64,000 bases of DNA from Brachycybe producta (GCA_036925085.1 JAUPFP010000046.1:255501-319500), one strand, 5' to 3'. Shown: positions 33,596-47,290, numbered from the stretch's first letter. The notes: a model not told the origin generated them from the sequence alone. Numbers and translations: made by a program.

Positions 33596-36500
33596 TCACG
33601 TGACTACCGCGAGATGTGTCGTTTCTCCATCGCCACCAGTCGACGTCGTTCGAGATCCGGAAATGATGAAACTCGTCTTTTCGTCATCTCTTTCACTTTC
33701 ATCATCGCTTTCGACAACATCCATCGGTTTATCGTCTGATTCCGTCACCGTTTCTAACTTCTCCTCAACCTCCTCACAGTCCATGTTTGTCTTTTTACCA
33801 TCATTGGAACATATTTCGGCGTTTGTCTTCGAAGCTATGCCGTTCGGAAGCGCAGGTGGACTGGCGACGAAGCTTGTATTACTTCCAACCGTACTGGGAA
33901 CACCCGAATCGCTTCCACTTCCACTAGGAGGTATCGTCAGAACGGGTCCTCCACCGTAAATTCCACGAAAAAATTGCCAAATTTCCTCAGATACTTGAGC
34001 ATAATCAGAACCTTTTCAGATAACGACATCGATTAGAAGAAGCTTGAAGAAAACGATACTTAAAGAGAGCTAACTTTTGGTTTATCGTGGGAATACAATT
34101 TTACAACTTTTGTCAACCCTTGTAACTCCAAATAAAGACAATAAATTATCAATTTTCCAAACCTGACTTAAGAAGAAACTGCCCCATTTTGTTGAAGGCG
34201 ATTGCATTATTGTCGATAGGTCCAGGAGGTTCTAAAAATTCGTTCAAAACGATAATTAATAAAGTTAATATGATAAAAAAACACAATAAATTTCAGTCCC
34301 CTTTCCCCGCCTACCGTCATCTTTGCCCTTAACAAACGCTTCCCAGATCCGAAACCAAGCCATACTGATGACGTAGATGTTTATCGCCGATTCTTTACCA
34401 CGAAACTCTTGATGGAGCTGTGAAAAGAAACATAACACCGCCATAAAGCAACAATAAATTAATAATTTTCAACTTTTTTTTTTTACTCTGACAAACTCGT
34501 CGAGTTCCAGTTTCCGTCGTCCTTCGAGAAAATCGATTTCCTGCTGACAAGTCGGGCAGAGATAGAGATGAGTACAAGGAGGACCTCCGCCAAACCTCGA
34601 TAAAAACAACAACACCCGAAATTGAAACGGTCAAACAACTGACACGGAACCACTAGAAATTCGGAAACATCCCAAAAAGAGCGCTTACGAGTGATGAAGA
34701 TATTCCCAAACGCCTTGCGACAAGATGGTACACAGTTCCTCGGCATATCCAAATTTATTCGGATGGACTCCTTTAGAACGGAATTCAATATTAAGTTAAA
34801 GTAACGGTGCCGTTAACTTCTAAGAGTTCATAACGAGACGGACACTCCAGGTATTGGCACGTGCTGCTCATGATACCGTAGACATAACGTTGGGCGAAAT
34901 TTGCAAAAACGCGTCTCGATTATAACAACTAACATCTTTTTTACAAACTGTGTTTCGAAAAAACAATTCAAAGTTGAATTCACCTCTTGAATATCGTTGC
35001 ACGGTTTTAAGGTCTTTTGGTTGCAATTATTCAAAAGGGTTTTTTTATTTTACAGTCTTGACCCATGTTAAAGGTCATTGACCTAAAAAAAAGTCCATTT
35101 CGCCAACAACCTTTTTGGTTCTTCGGGTACATTTTTCAACTTTTAAAAAAAGGGTGTTCTGTAATATGTTCTTGAGATTTTAAGAAAATTTCATGACGTT
35201 TTGAATCGCCATTCAAGTAACTTCGAAAATGCAAACTCGCCCACGTCTCACCGCACGTGCGCCCGTGAAGTGTCTCTTGCCTCCCAACAGATAAAACTAA
35301 CCGCCATGCGGACAAAGAAAGTCCGTATTATCGATGGGACCAGGTTCGGCAAACGTATTGAACTTATTCACCCACTGTTTCGATATGTAAAACTGCATCA
35401 GGCTCGGCTACAATAGAAAAACAATTCGCACTTTAAAAAAAGCCGAACGAATCCATCGATTAGAACAGGCTCGAGGCCTTGCATTACTTCACGTTTACTC
35501 ATCTCCATCAGTTCGACGGCCCTTTGCCGCTTCTTCATCATTTCTTCGGAAGTTTTCCTGAATAAAACAACCTTTCGAATCCCATTTTCTGGTTTTTCGT
35601 GCAAGAGAAATTACCTGTAGAAGAGAACGTAAGCTTCGCTGTTTGCCACAAGCTGCGGATCGACCTCCGTGACGTACTGATCGTCGAACTCGTACCACTG
35701 ATCGTTGATACAATTCAAAGCGTAGGCAGTGTAATGGCCACCTGTGAAATCGAACGAAGAAATAAGGAACCAGGGGGATGTTTATGAGAACAATCGTCTT
35801 ATTGCTCTTTTGTGCAAAAAACGGACTCGGTGGACGACCTCCAGCTGTTCCGTGATGACAAATGACGGCCACGAGATCGTACGTGGTCACGGCTGCCTGA
35901 CAATCCTTATGTAGTAACGGCTGCATGTCCAGTCCTTCCAGAGGAAACGAAACGTAGCTACTCAACTTCGCAGAAAACATAACTTCGTGACGAAACCTCT
36001 TCAGGTGGACGCAAAGAATCTCGAGAACAAAAAAACGCAAAAATACAGTTATCGCAGAGTCAAACGTGATTAACCGAAACCCCCAAAATAACTCACTTCC
36101 GGTAATTCTAATACTTTGGAATATTTTATGCCATTTCGTAACCTGAAAAAGAAACAAAATCACGAATGTCAATGATTCGCGTCAGTTAAGATTGGTTTTA
36201 AAGTGTTAACGGCACTTGTCAAACTCCGGTTATTCTCTTTTTCAAGAGCAAAATTAAAAGAGATATGACAGTATTTAGAAACTAGAAGGGTAGTTGGATC
36301 CCTTAAGGGTATTTTCATTTTGATATTTTTTAAAATAAACTTTTCATGTCAAATTTAAAATAAACCAACTTTAGGAAGATATCTTTTTTAAATATTTGTT
36401 TATTAAAAAGCTTATTTTGAAAGACATCAAATATGAAAATACTATTAAGTGTTGCAGCTACCATTCTAGTTTCTAACACACTTTCAATTTCACCTTATTG

Positions 36501-39289
36501 GCGCTTCTCTGTAACCCCAGAACAACCAGAGTTCGTAAATCAGCCGCTTTTAAAACATGTCAAAAGCAGGTGCTACATACTTCTTGCATTTCTCGCAACT
36601 GTACATGTTGTCGCCCTTTAGTTCGTCAGCCGAAAAGAATGCGGCTAAACAGTCCTGAAGGCTAACGGTCGGACCCCAAAACAAACTGAGAGCGAGAACA
36701 AATCGAATCAAAACAACGACATATAAAAAGTAAAAAAAAAAGATGGATCACAGATGAAGAAAAAAAATTAAGACTAAAAAAGGACTTCGTCCAATTTGAA
36801 TAATATCTGTTCTATTTAATTGGCAGAGAATAAGCCAGTTAAAATGGTAAGGCTGTTTCTGCACTGCCAAATAGAATTACATGTTATTTAGCCAATAATA
36901 AAGCGTCAATTGAGACGCATCATTCTTTATGATTTCTCATTACAACTCCCCCTTTTCTGCCCCCAACTATAATCCATCAACAATGTCACTGGAATACTTT
37001 CTATTTAAATGTATGATAACCCTTGAAGGTCAACAAAAGCAGAAATATGGTTGAAACTTGTATTTCTACTCTTTTTCTGCATGTGTGACCCATCCCCAAG
37101 AATCTCTCTAAAATGCAGGAATTGGTGTAGTGTGCAGAAAACTATCAAAAACTGCTAGAAATCCGCATGAAAATATAAAAAAAAACCGCTTAGAAATCTC
37201 TTCCTTCTATTTTTCTGCACATTTTTTTTTTTTACGATTTCTGCGTTTTAGAAAGTGATAAAGAGAAAAAAAGAGCCGCTGAGAAAAACCTTTTCATCCA
37301 ACTAAACATCCAACTAAACCAACCCTGGTTGCTATAAACATCGGTGCACGTGCTCAGGGCTCCTTTTTGAGTGTTACACTGAGACGCGTGCAAAACACTT
37401 AAATACTCGCGACTGGGAATGGGTAGCGAAAGATCCTGAAACGTCTCTTTCGTGGACGAAACCTATAAACCATAAAAATATATAAGCGACATTCACGCGA
37501 CTGGATTTCTTTTAAAAAAAAAATAAGCGGAGACCATCAATTACCCTATCGCAGGTGAGGCACTGAACAGAGCTGAGAATCTTGCCGTCAAAAACATCGG
37601 AAATAATACTGTGATATTTCGTCTGTTTCTTTCTTCGTCCCGAAATCTTGGAACCTCCAGCCGCTTTACAGTTACTCGAAACTGCAGAATTACTGCAACC
37701 TAATCCGGGCAACAACGATTGGACTTTAATCTGAGGAACCGATGCCGAAATTCCTCTCAACTGATGCTGTTTCTCGGAAGTGAAAGTTGAAGGACGGTCG
37801 GGAAGTGAGGAAGCAGACGGAGACGAAGATCGAACGTGAATTTGCGAAACGGGCAATGTATCGGACATTGCATCACTGTATTCGGCAATAAAGTCCTGTT
37901 CACGATAATTCCCACCGTCGCCTCGCGGCAGAGAATGGTAGCCGTTTTCGTGCGGCGGAGAAGAGGCTCTCCTAGAAAGAAACGACTCTCGATTCCCTCC
38001 AACCCCTCCGCCACCACCACCTCTATTATTAAACCCCGAAATCGTCCTTCTAGAAACTTTACCGTTGATTCCCTCTTGCGATTCTTTCAAATCTTCACTA
38101 CAAGAACTTTTTTCGCTACTGAGACCCGAATCGCAAGTCTCGTACTCTGCCTCCGATTGGCTGGACTCCTCTCCCGATTCGAGAGCTTCGATCTGAACGT
38201 CGACCTCCATGGACGGCGGCGAAGTCGCGTCAGAATCGGACGTAGGAAAATCGACACGAGGCTCTTTGAGCTCCTCGTGTAATTGGTCCATAAAACAACG
38301 CAGAAACTCCTGAGAGTCTTGTTGAGTGTAGCCTCTAAACATGGGACAAACCATCTTGATACCGTATGCAATACTAGAAGGAACGAGGTAACTCGGTCTC
38401 TTCTTATGCCACATTTCGGACATCAACTTCAGATAACTCTTGGAAAGACCCGGTTTCTTTTCGGATCTAACGAAAGAACTGCAATCGAGGAAAAAGTTAG
38501 TCAACGGCGGACTGGAAACGAAGAAAACAAAAACGGAAAATTAGAACAAAAATGAGATAATTTTGTCATTTGGTTTAATTTTATACCAATTGGAAAGCGC
38601 TTGAATCGCCGAATTCATGTAACAAGAATTTCCAATGTTTTGCAAACCAGTTAAACCTGATAAGTGAAAAACATATTTAAAAAAGTTAATTTCACAATGA
38701 TAATTTAAACCAAAAAAAACCTCTCGGTTTCAGATTGTGATCTTCATCCAAGGTTTCATCGTCCGTATCGGGATCTGCACTCGCTATCGATACGTTCTTA
38801 GTCGGTATCCTCCGATAAATGTTCGATACGGGAGGACAATTGTTTCCTAGAAAGACTTCGCTTTCGCAAAGGTAACACCAAAGCCTCAACGACGTCAAGT
38901 TCAAAGTCAAACAGTGTTCGGGGTCGTTCTAAAAGAGAGAACGGAGAACACATTAGAAGATCTTAAAATAAAACCAATTTTCTTCGGCTTCGATCTTTCT
39001 TCATTTGAGACCTTGAAATGTTGAGTGCTGTGATCGTCACCGTGCTCACCGCAACCGACGTAAAGACAATCGTAATGGAGACAGATCCAAAGGTACGGAC
39101 CGTTAGTCAAACAAGTGTCACATTTCGATTCCTACGAAAACAACGAATAGAAAAGAAAGAAAAACCAATAACGATGTCGGCTTCTCGTTCGATCAAAACA
39201 CATAAATCGTGTTCTACCTGTTGTTTCTTTATGATGTCTTCTTTCGTGTAGTCTCCGAGCGAAGTAACGTGAATGCAGTTACTCGACAT
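33596..39289 (-). CDS. USP33: Ubiquitin carboxyl-terminal hydrolase of the USP20/USP33 type
   Basis: Deubiquitinase of about 1010 residues in 17 exons, reverse order: 39289-39218, 39131-39012, 38928-38721, 38656-38587, 38511-37545, 37462-37290, 36685-36581, 36142-36097, 36019-35839, 35741-35615, 35557-35467, 35407-35302, 34770-34689, 34595-34487, 34417-34315, 34231-34163, 34011-33596. The N-terminal ZnF-UBP opens [16 protein letters not shown] and has [18 protein letters not shown]. The USP fold has catalytic Cys in [21 protein letters not shown]-like sequence, a QQDSQEFL box, a long Ser/acidic/Gly insertion in the 967-base exon, a CEKCKK zinc ribbon, [13 protein letters not shown] and catalytic His in GHYTAY. 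Two DUSP-type domains follow ([27 protein letters not shown]). The C-terminus is Ser/Asp-rich and diverged. USP20 and USP33 cannot be separated here. The intron between 36143 and 36580 holds a family-A repeat. Confidence 0.95.
36190..36560. mobile_element. Family-A element in USP intron
   Basis: TTTTAAAGTGTTAACGGC outer left, TTAGAAACTAGAAGGGTAG (about 36275), TACCATTCTAGTTTCTAACA (about 36460), and an ACCAGAGTTCGTAAATCAGC right tail. An apparent short open frame starting at 36433 lies inside it and is not a gene. Confidence 0.75.
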
Positions 39290-40634
39290 GTTTACACAGT
39301 TCAGCTTTTAATCCAAATTTACGACAAAAATGCCTAAAGATTCATAAAGAAGTTAAACTTTCCAGTTTGTTTAACAAATTAACAAGAAAACCTCAAAGAT
39401 TCTTCGTTTTTCAACACGATTTTTTTCGTCGTTTTGTTGTTTTAAACACGAAAAACGTTAAATACATTTATTTAAAAGTCCCGGTAATTTAATTTGATTA
39501 GAAACTTAAATATGAAGAGGTTTGCAAACAACTACCGATAGATGGCGTTGTTAAATCAACCTTCCCCCCCCCCCCCCACCCCCTCAAAAAACTGAATTCA
39601 CCTTCAATTTTTTTATCGCTTCTTCGCAATATTTTCGTTTTAATTATCGTAATTTCCTATCTTTCAGTCAGTTACAATTGCCAACGAATGATGAACATAA
39701 TGAATGCAATGTATGACGCAACAAGGGGGGGCGGTGCACAATTAAAACGCCGATTAAGTTTTAAAACAAATAATCGTGACGTCATTAAGCAATCAATCGA
39801 AAAAAAAAATCTTCAATTCCGTATTCTGAGTATTAAAAAAAGCTTCCAAGAGCGAAATATCGTGATCTTCATCGTTAATAATACAGAAAATTGCATTAAG
39901 ACCGACGTTTACTTAACGAAAATACGAGAAATTCAACAGAATTATTAAAATTCATTACGAAAGTTGAAAAGTCACGGTTGCTCAATGGTTAAAAAACGCT
40001 TGAAATATTCACCTTTTACGACGATTAAATCGCTAGCCAGTCGTAGAAATGTTGCGGATAATCATTAATCGCGAAATAAATCATTAAAATAGCAGAAATT
40101 TCAAGATTTCTCATCGAAATACGTAAATCAACGTCAAGAAAACCGACAAAAAGTCATCTTAGGACATGAAGGGAACGATTCGGCCACCAGGTGTCGCAAT
40201 ACAGCGCAGTTAGCCGTAGTGTCAGATAACCAGGCCAATAAATCATGAGTCATAATTATTTCGTCCTTTATTCAAACTTCATTGACGTTTGATATTTGTT
40301 TTTGTACAAAAATAATATATTTATATAAAATTCAGCAAGTATATAAATACAATACAAAAAAACTGAATTATCTACAATAAAATCTAAAATTAGAAATTGA
40401 ATAAGCTTTGTTAGCTGACAACATGGTAGAATTACTCAATCAGCATTCCTTTAACCGCATCCGACTGGACGTCACGATTATGCTCTTACGCATACTTAAA
40501 AATAAACTGACGTCACAGTTGATACAAACCGATTGATTAAACAATGTGTTTCAAAACATGCCATATTCAACATGAAGAAAAAAAAATCCACAATTTTTAT
40601 AAAATTTATTTGATTGTTTTAAACAGACATTCAA
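39290..40634. other. Spacer between USP and DHPS genes
   Basis: 5' flank of the USP gene and 3' flank of the DHPS gene. A C run near 39566-39582 and AT-rich sequence; no repeat family and no supported gene. Confidence 0.6.
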
Positions 40635-42239
40635 TCATTTTAAAACCGCCTTGGCAAATGTTTCCGCTACGAGCAATGGAAAAACAAGTGTAGCATCTGC
40701 ACAAATCTAATAAAAACACTCATTACAATAATAAACAAATTAAAACAAACAAAACAAAAACATACTTTGACTGGGACTGCCTCCTTTTTAATCTTTCCCC
40801 AGGACACAGCTTCGTCGGGCCGAGCGCCGGCATCGCTGCCATCGAAATCGTGAGACGAGTTAATGAAAACGGCATAATCGGCTCCATTACGCTAAAATAT
40901 AGAAATAAAAAAACGCTCAAAAATGACACTCGTTCAATCGATTGTACCGATTTGAATGATTAACCATCAAATTCGCATTGCAGATGTGATGTTTAACGAG
41001 AGAACCACCGATGATCACCATTCCAGTGTTCGCCGACTTAACAGCAATCGAATTTATCCTTCGAATATCTAGAGAGAAACTAGAAAAATTAATTTCAAGA
41101 ATTGATATTCGTCTCTCTTTCTCACTCTCTCCGATGGTAACAAACCTTGAGCAATATCGATGATTAATCCGGGTTTCCGATATGAGTGAAAATAGACTTG
41201 ATCCCCAAAGGAACCGTCTGTCAAAGCAGGACTGAAAATCGGAATTTTATTCTACAGAAACAAAAAATACAGTTACATCTTTAAAAAAAAAAACAATCTT
41301 CAGAAAAACTTCGAAACCTTTGCAGCCCAATAACAGATCGATCCGGGATTATTAATCTCGATTCCAAGCCTATTTATGATTTTAGATGGACTCCAGACCG
41401 TACCCTAAATGGAAAAAACAAGATTTGAATTCATAACTGAAAAGAATCGCAATCTGACGTAAAAACCGAACTTCAGAAGTTTGTTCGTCGACCATTTTAT
41501 CCAAAATGGGTGTCAAAAAGTCTTCAAATTTGCAGTAATTGTTATTCGGAACTAAAAGATTTCCAATCCTGTTGAGACCCTGATCCCTTTAGATACAAAA
41601 TCAATCGTAAAATGGGAATCGAGAAGACCGAAACATCGTACCGATTGCTAAACTCAACCTCAATGTGGTTCCTTTCAGATAAAAATCACCACGATACGTT
41701 GGAGCTAAGCATTTAATGATATCCTCCTCGACACCACCGGCCGTCGTCACGATGCAATCTACCTATTAAAACAAAGCAACAAATGTAGAGAAGTGAAAAC
41801 GAGAAGATTGAAAGAAACAAACCATTTTATGTTCAACTAGAAAACGTATCGTTTCACGAAGACCGGATGAAACCATGTTGGAAGTGTAACCCAAGAAGAT
41901 CGTGCAATTGGTTTTGCATCGGATGAATTCGTCTTCCTCTTCATTAAAATCCTTTTCCAACGGTTCATTCCTCTTCTCAATCTAAAACGAAACAGGATTA
42001 GATAAACGAAATCTGAAGCGAACCACTCGATCGTTCGTAACAACCATTCTATTGATCTCTTCGATAGCCAGTCCAAAATTGGTCGCCTGAAAACCACTAT
42101 TCTTATAAGATCGAAGTATTTCCTCGTAATTGATTCCACGGTTGAAATCGTAGCCGCCGACGGTGTCGACCGATTCCTTCGAAAGATCAACACTTTCAAC
42201 AAAGATAGCTTCGAGGGCTGTTGACGGAGCCGAATCCAT
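40635..42239 (-). CDS. DHPS: Deoxyhypusine synthase
   Basis: Transfers the aminobutyl group of spermidine to one lysine of eIF5A, the first step of hypusine formation, using NAD. Nine exons, reverse order: 42239-42045, 41981-41823, 41762-41659, 41586-41472, 41404-41318, 41251-41146, 41068-40965, 40891-40766, 40706-40635; 355 residues against 369 in human. [55 protein letters not shown], the active-site lysine in VKHHICNAN, and [18 protein letters not shown] are all present. The loop before the lysine reads GGS where human has GGG. All exon phases join exactly. Head-to-head with SCAI across about 1.1 kb. Confidence 0.97.
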
Positions 42240-43346
42240 CTTCGTTATTCTTCACTTGGAACCCAGACGAGACGGTGAACTCTACTGCATAGAGGCTTTA
42301 AAAATTAACATACGGAAAAGCACGTGTATTAGAGACGTAAATTCCACCTTTTTAAAGAAAAATAAGACAAAAACCCTGTTGTTATATATTTAACATTAAA
42401 TAACACACTTAAAACACCTTCGTTTATCTTTTTGAAATTAATAACGCCGTAAAAACAATCGAAAAAGCCCGTAAAACGTGTCCGAGGCGAAAACCAGCTG
42501 TATGCGAAAGAAACATCGATTACATTATACTATCGATATCTCAATATTTTGATATAATCGATAAAGCATTTATAGTTGCCGTACTTTAACTTGAAACGAA
42601 TGACGTCATTACGGAGCCCTGAAAAAGATATTCGTTTTTATTTTTTGTCAATTCTAATCTATTGCAACGGATTAACTAATTTATTACAACGGACTACTTC
42701 AATTAATTCGTTACAACAGATTGCTAATTCGTTGTAAGGGATTAAGAAATTCGTTGTAAAAAATTAGAATTGACAAAAATAAAATAACTGTCCTTTTCGG
42801 AGCTCAGTAAGCTTAACTTAGTTTTTTTAAATCAAACCCCTCTGACGTCATTAACTTCACGGAACTTACATTGCGGCGACTGTATCTGCATCATGGATTT
42901 AATCAGCGAAGTGACATCAACGCCGTGTATATCTACAGGCGTGACTTAACACAGCTGGTCAAGTTGTTGAAAAAACAAATGTGGCGGTTGAATACGGAAG
43001 CCTATTTATAATTACCTTTATGTTACATGTAATGACGTCATATAACCACACAGAGCCAATACAAACGTATTGTTTGTTAGCGTTTTTTATATCGAACACA
43101 TCGATTTGAGCGATCCGTTAATAGCGCCATCTAGCAGTTAGTTGTTAAATTAATAATTATGTTTCCAATAATAATTTTGGTGCAACGAGATCTAACTCAT
43201 ATATTAAGCAAAACGAATAAGAATTGCGGTTGCTCGGAGCATACTGAGCTGAATCTGCGCTGCTGTAATAATTATATTCTTCTCTGTATGTGTACGCATA
43301 GCCCTATATGATATCATTGCTAGTCAATGGGGTCACCATCACCATC
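42240..43346. other. Spacer between DHPS and SCAI
   Basis: Head-to-head spacer with a palindromic element at 42613-42808. No TATA box or obvious ETS/YY1 motif near either start. Confidence 0.55.
42613..42808. mobile_element. Fold-back element with internal ATTCGTTGTAA-like repeats
   Basis: GGAGCCCTGAAAAAGATA...TTTTTGTCAATTCTAAT on the left is mirrored by ATTAGAATTGACAAAAATAA...TTTTCGGAGCTC on the right. The centre holds about five variants of an ATTCGTTGTAACGGATTA-like unit. Non-coding, MITE-like. Confidence 0.65.
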
Positions 43347-46300
43347 ATGACGGACTTGGACGACCACGATAGGAAAATAGTAACAGAATTTTGTCATTTA
43401 TTGGAAAAATCAAAGCAATTATTTAACGGATTAAGGTAAATTACCATAAAGCATCTTTCGTCAATCTCATTCATTCTATTTTATGAACGTTTTTTAAATT
43501 TATTTCGTCTTTTTTTCTTTCTCTCCGTTCGAAACCACTGTAAAAATAAACAGAAGAAGAAGAAGAAGAAAAAAAAAACCCTTTTATCACTAAACAGATG
43601 CATTTTTAATGATTTCACTAGCGAAATATTTTCATAAAATCGTTTCTAAATATATAAATATCAATTATGTAATATTTTAAACGTCATTTTTACAGTTTTT
43701 TGGGGGTCGATTTCGACCCCCATTTTGTCGATTTGTTTTCGTCAAAAGGTTTAAACATTAATCATATCGATCGATTAATTTCACGTAATTTTCATTTAAT
43801 TTTATTGGCGGCCCTTAAAAACAAATTATCATTAGTATTTTTTTTCTCTCGAAAGAATCTGTTATTAATTGTGATGAAAAATCTGTTTTTATTTTTCATC
43901 CTTTTGAGTCGTGCTGCCCCCTTACGACATGCATTCCCTGATCACACCGCCCACCTTTTAACGTCAAAATTCACCTTTTTTTTTCTTCTTCTTCTTTTTT
44001 TGTCGAAAACGATTCACCTGAGTTTTATTAGGACACACAATGGGCCCATGAATTATGGATTACCAAAATGATTATAAAACACAAGAGAATAAAAGGTGTT
44101 TTTCATAGAAGATGATGATGATGATGAAGAAGAGATGAAAGAGAATCGGTTGCCATGGCAACAATCTCCATATTCATCCATCCATCCGTTCATTCATTTT
44201 TTTGGTTTTTCTTTCTCTTTTTTTTCCGGGGTTTGGCAGAGATTTACCCCAATATGGACATAAGCAATGGCAAACATATTTTGGACGGACATTCGACATT
44301 TACACCAAACTATGGAAATTTCAACAACAACATAGGTTTTGTATACTAGGAAGAGGAAGTGGGGGCCCCCTTTTAAAAGGAGGGGCTCACGACCCAAACT
44401 CCTAATTTAATAACTAACCTCATTTGTTTATACTTTTAAAGGCAAATATTAGATTCAAAATATGGACTAAAGAGGTGGCAAATCGGTGAAATCGCATCCA
44501 AAATCGGACAGTTGTATTACCATTATTAGTAAGGAAACAGAAAAAGAACTTTGAAAGTGTTTTTTTTTTAAGAAACTAGATGAGTAATCAAATCAATAAA
44601 AGAAATTGAAAGCGTTTTAGATACTAGAAGAGTAAATGAAACACTAAAGGTACACATTTTCATGTTGGTATCTTTCAAAATAAACTTTTTATAAAGAAAA
44701 ATTATAAAAATACCTTTTATTTTCCTCATTTTCAAACTCTGACATAGTTTATTTTGAAAGATATCAAAACCCTTAAGTGATTAAGCTACCCTTCTAGTTT
44801 CTAAAACACGTAATACTTTTTAAATCTACTGACAACTTTAGGACGGCGTTCATATATATAGTTAAAAATGAACATTTTTACCCTTCTAGTTTTTAAAACA
44901 CTTCTCAAAATTACTTCTTAACGTTTTTAAATTGCATTCAGCATATTTTTCAAGACTAATTCGGTTATTTCTTTTTTTAAAACGGTAGTTTGCGGACGAG
45001 CGAGACGAATTACCTGAACGAGGCGTACTCCTTCTACGCTGCGATCCGTACGAGGGCTTACTACTCGAAGGCAAACAAGGAGGATCGGTAGTGTTCGATT
45101 AGAGCCTCGTTTCCCACCTCCTTTCCCCGGTCTCTTCACCTTGAACAATGCATTTATTGAAAGTGATCGTAGTTTCTTTATGCGTATCATTTCCAGTTCG
45201 GACCTCATGGTCAAGAAACTACGATATTACGCTCGGTTCATCGTCGTATGTCTTTTACTCAAGAAGATGAAACTGGTCAGAGATCTCGTCAGAGTGAGTC
45301 TTTAAAGTTATGCCGTTGTGGTTATCTGTTTTTGTTGTGTTGAAGAGTCGACTCTTGAGTATGCTCGAAACGATTTAGGAACTCGCGAAACAGATCGACG
45401 ATTACACTGCCACGTACGAACCCGAGGATCAGTTGGAATGGTCGTTAGTTTTAGGCGAAATCAAATCGTTCATCGAAGCGGACAACCTGATCAACGTGTT
45501 GGATATGGAGTCGGCTTCGATCGTCCTTTCTCATCGGTTGGGTCCTCGTAGCACACCGGCCATCGACAAATCGACGACGATGGTCCTATCTTTGCAGGAG
45601 ATCCTCATCGTCGGAAACTGTTCGGATCAGGCAAGAGACAGAAGAAACTTCGATGAAAAACTAACGGATTTCTTTTGAAATCGGTCTAGGAGTTAACAGT
45701 TTTCATATTGTTTTCAGGTTAAATTCAGCGAGTTAACTTTGGATATGTTTCGAATGTTGCAAACGTTGGAACGAGAACCTCAAGAGGACACGACGCAGAT
45801 TTACGACGTGTCTCCGGCTCCAGGAAGAGTGCCTTTTGTTAGTTAAAACCCTTCTCCCTTCCCACGGTTAGCTCCGTTATCAGTTTGTCTTTACATAAAT
45901 CTGGTTGTTTGTAAACGCAGGAGAACGGAGATCGGCCGTCGAAACGAGAAAATCCACACAAATACCTGTTGTACAAACCGACTTTTAGCCAATTGACCGT
46001 TTTTCTCGCTTCTGGATTTAAAGAACTGCCTCCGAACGGCGTGATGCTTCTTTACATATCAGCAGACGGTTGTTTCTCGAACGTCAAACATCCTGAAGAT
46101 GGTATATATAACCGATCTTTTAACTAAACTCGCAAACGAAAAAAATGAAACGTTAACTTTACTCGCCTTAGCCGGATATGACCTTGGTGGAGTCGTAACG
46201 AACAGCAAACGAGAAATAGAGCATTCCAATAAGAGAACGGTTCAACTTAAAGATATGCATTGGTAAAAGAAGAATTTCGGTTCCTTGGATCGTCTATTAT

Positions 46301-47290
46301 TCATCCTCCTTCCTTGCTTTTTCAGTTTGTATCCTGGCGATTTATATCCGATTACTAGGAAACCGTTGTTCATCATCATCGACAGCGATAATAGCCACGC
46401 ATTTCAGGTGATCTTGCAGATCAATGCATTGATCAGCCTTCAAAAGCAGAAACCGATTTTCTCACTTAAAATTCGTTGCTTTTCTTTTCCGATTTCAAGC
46501 TCATGCCTCGATATTTTGGGCAGCCGTTAATCATTCTGATGTCTGCCGAAGATATTCCATCAACCTTCCACGGTTTTTCTCTCCGAACGATCTAGATCGG
46601 ATCCGTTCGAACTCTCTAGACTGATTTCGAACCGTTTTCTCTTGTTTGCAGATCAGCAACACAAAGGCAATCTCTTCACGTTATTCCTACATAGTCCGTT
46701 GACGGCGTTCTGTTTCATCTGTAACATAGTCGACGTTTCGATATCACTCTGGGAAGAATGCAAGTTGCAAGTCGATCGTTTGTTAATGGAAACGGCAAGA
46801 CTCATGATGCGATCTCGGAATCTAGGTTCGAATCTCTACGATTCGATCGCAACCGAAACAATGAAAGAAAATCGGTTTCTTTTTTACTTTTATATTTATA
46901 CAGATCCCGGATTCATTCAATTCTTCGGAGACGATTTTCTCAGATTACTTCTTCTTCGGTTTGTTTTCTGTTACGTCACTCTCAAGCTACACAGAAGTTT
47001 TAAGGCAAGTATTTCTGGAGCAGTTCGAACCGTAAAAATACCGAAGAAATAGGAGCAAAGAACGAAAACGTGGAGAATCCAATCGATAATCTCCAGGTTC
47101 GAATGTAAACTAAACTCACGTCTTCCGTTTTAACACGATTTTTCAGGGACCAAACTTTTACCCGCGGTCACAGCCTCCGATTCCCGAATTGGACATTTTG
47201 GAACATCCGGGACTTCACAAGGGAGTTCTGGAGATCGCCAGCCTTCTGAACGTCCGACCGTTGTTCTTCGAATCGGGTGAAGCCGACTGA
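43347..47290 (+). CDS. SCAI: SCAI (suppressor of cancer cell invasion) homologue
   Basis: Nuclear cofactor known in vertebrates to inhibit MRTF/SRF transcription and to act in 53BP1-linked repair. Exons: 43347-43435, 44240-44335, 44442-44528, 44989-45087, 45197-45293, 45379-45630, 45718-45837, 45921-46101, 46172-46262, 46326-46407, 46500-46572, 46652-46825, 46904-46996, 47053-47096, 47147-47290; about 570 residues (human 606). Landmarks: FCHLLEKSKQLFNGLRDLPQ, YGLKRWQIGEIASKIGQLYY, VKKLRYYARFIVVCLLL, NPHKYLLYKPTFSQL, LYPGDLYPITRKPLFIIIDS, IQFFGDDFLRLLLLRF. Intron 6 begins GCAAGA (GC donor). The junction 46996/47053 could instead use a nearby GCAAGT at 46999, but only the GT choice keeps the frame. 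Introns 1 and 3 are long for this window; intron 3 holds a family-A repeat. Confidence 0.95.
44545..44830. mobile_element. Family-A element in SCAI intron 3
   Basis: Left arm twice (AAGAAACTAGATGAGTAATC about 44570; TTTAGATACTAGAAGAGTAA about 44612), inner TATCTTTCAAAATAAAC, right arm TACCCTTCTAGTTTCTAAAA (about 44786). A further right-arm remnant is at about 44879-44900. Confidence 0.7.
45631..45717 (+). other. GC-AG intron in SCAI
   Basis: Exon ends GATCAG at 45630 and the intron starts GCAAGA and ends TTTTCAG. The join gives QVKFSEL, a conserved SCAI stretch, so the GC donor is needed for the frame. Confidence 0.8.

Noticed and set aside
33582-33959. Forward-strand open frame of 125 codons
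   Set aside because: Antisense to the Ser/Asp-rich last exon of the USP gene, whose frame and splicing are well supported.
36433-36621. Short open frame with signal-like start ([15 protein letters not shown])
   Set aside because: It starts in the right arm of a family-A palindrome and runs into an antisense USP exon; no splice or homology support.
43700-44071. Forward open frame of 123 codons in SCAI intron 1
   Set aside because: Phe/Leu-rich translation of T-rich intron sequence, no recognisable domain, no splice signals tying it to a gene.
46997-47052. GCAAGT at 46999 as a third GC donor in SCAI
   Set aside because: It would leave the wrong phase for the next exon; the GT donor at 46997 keeps the frame.
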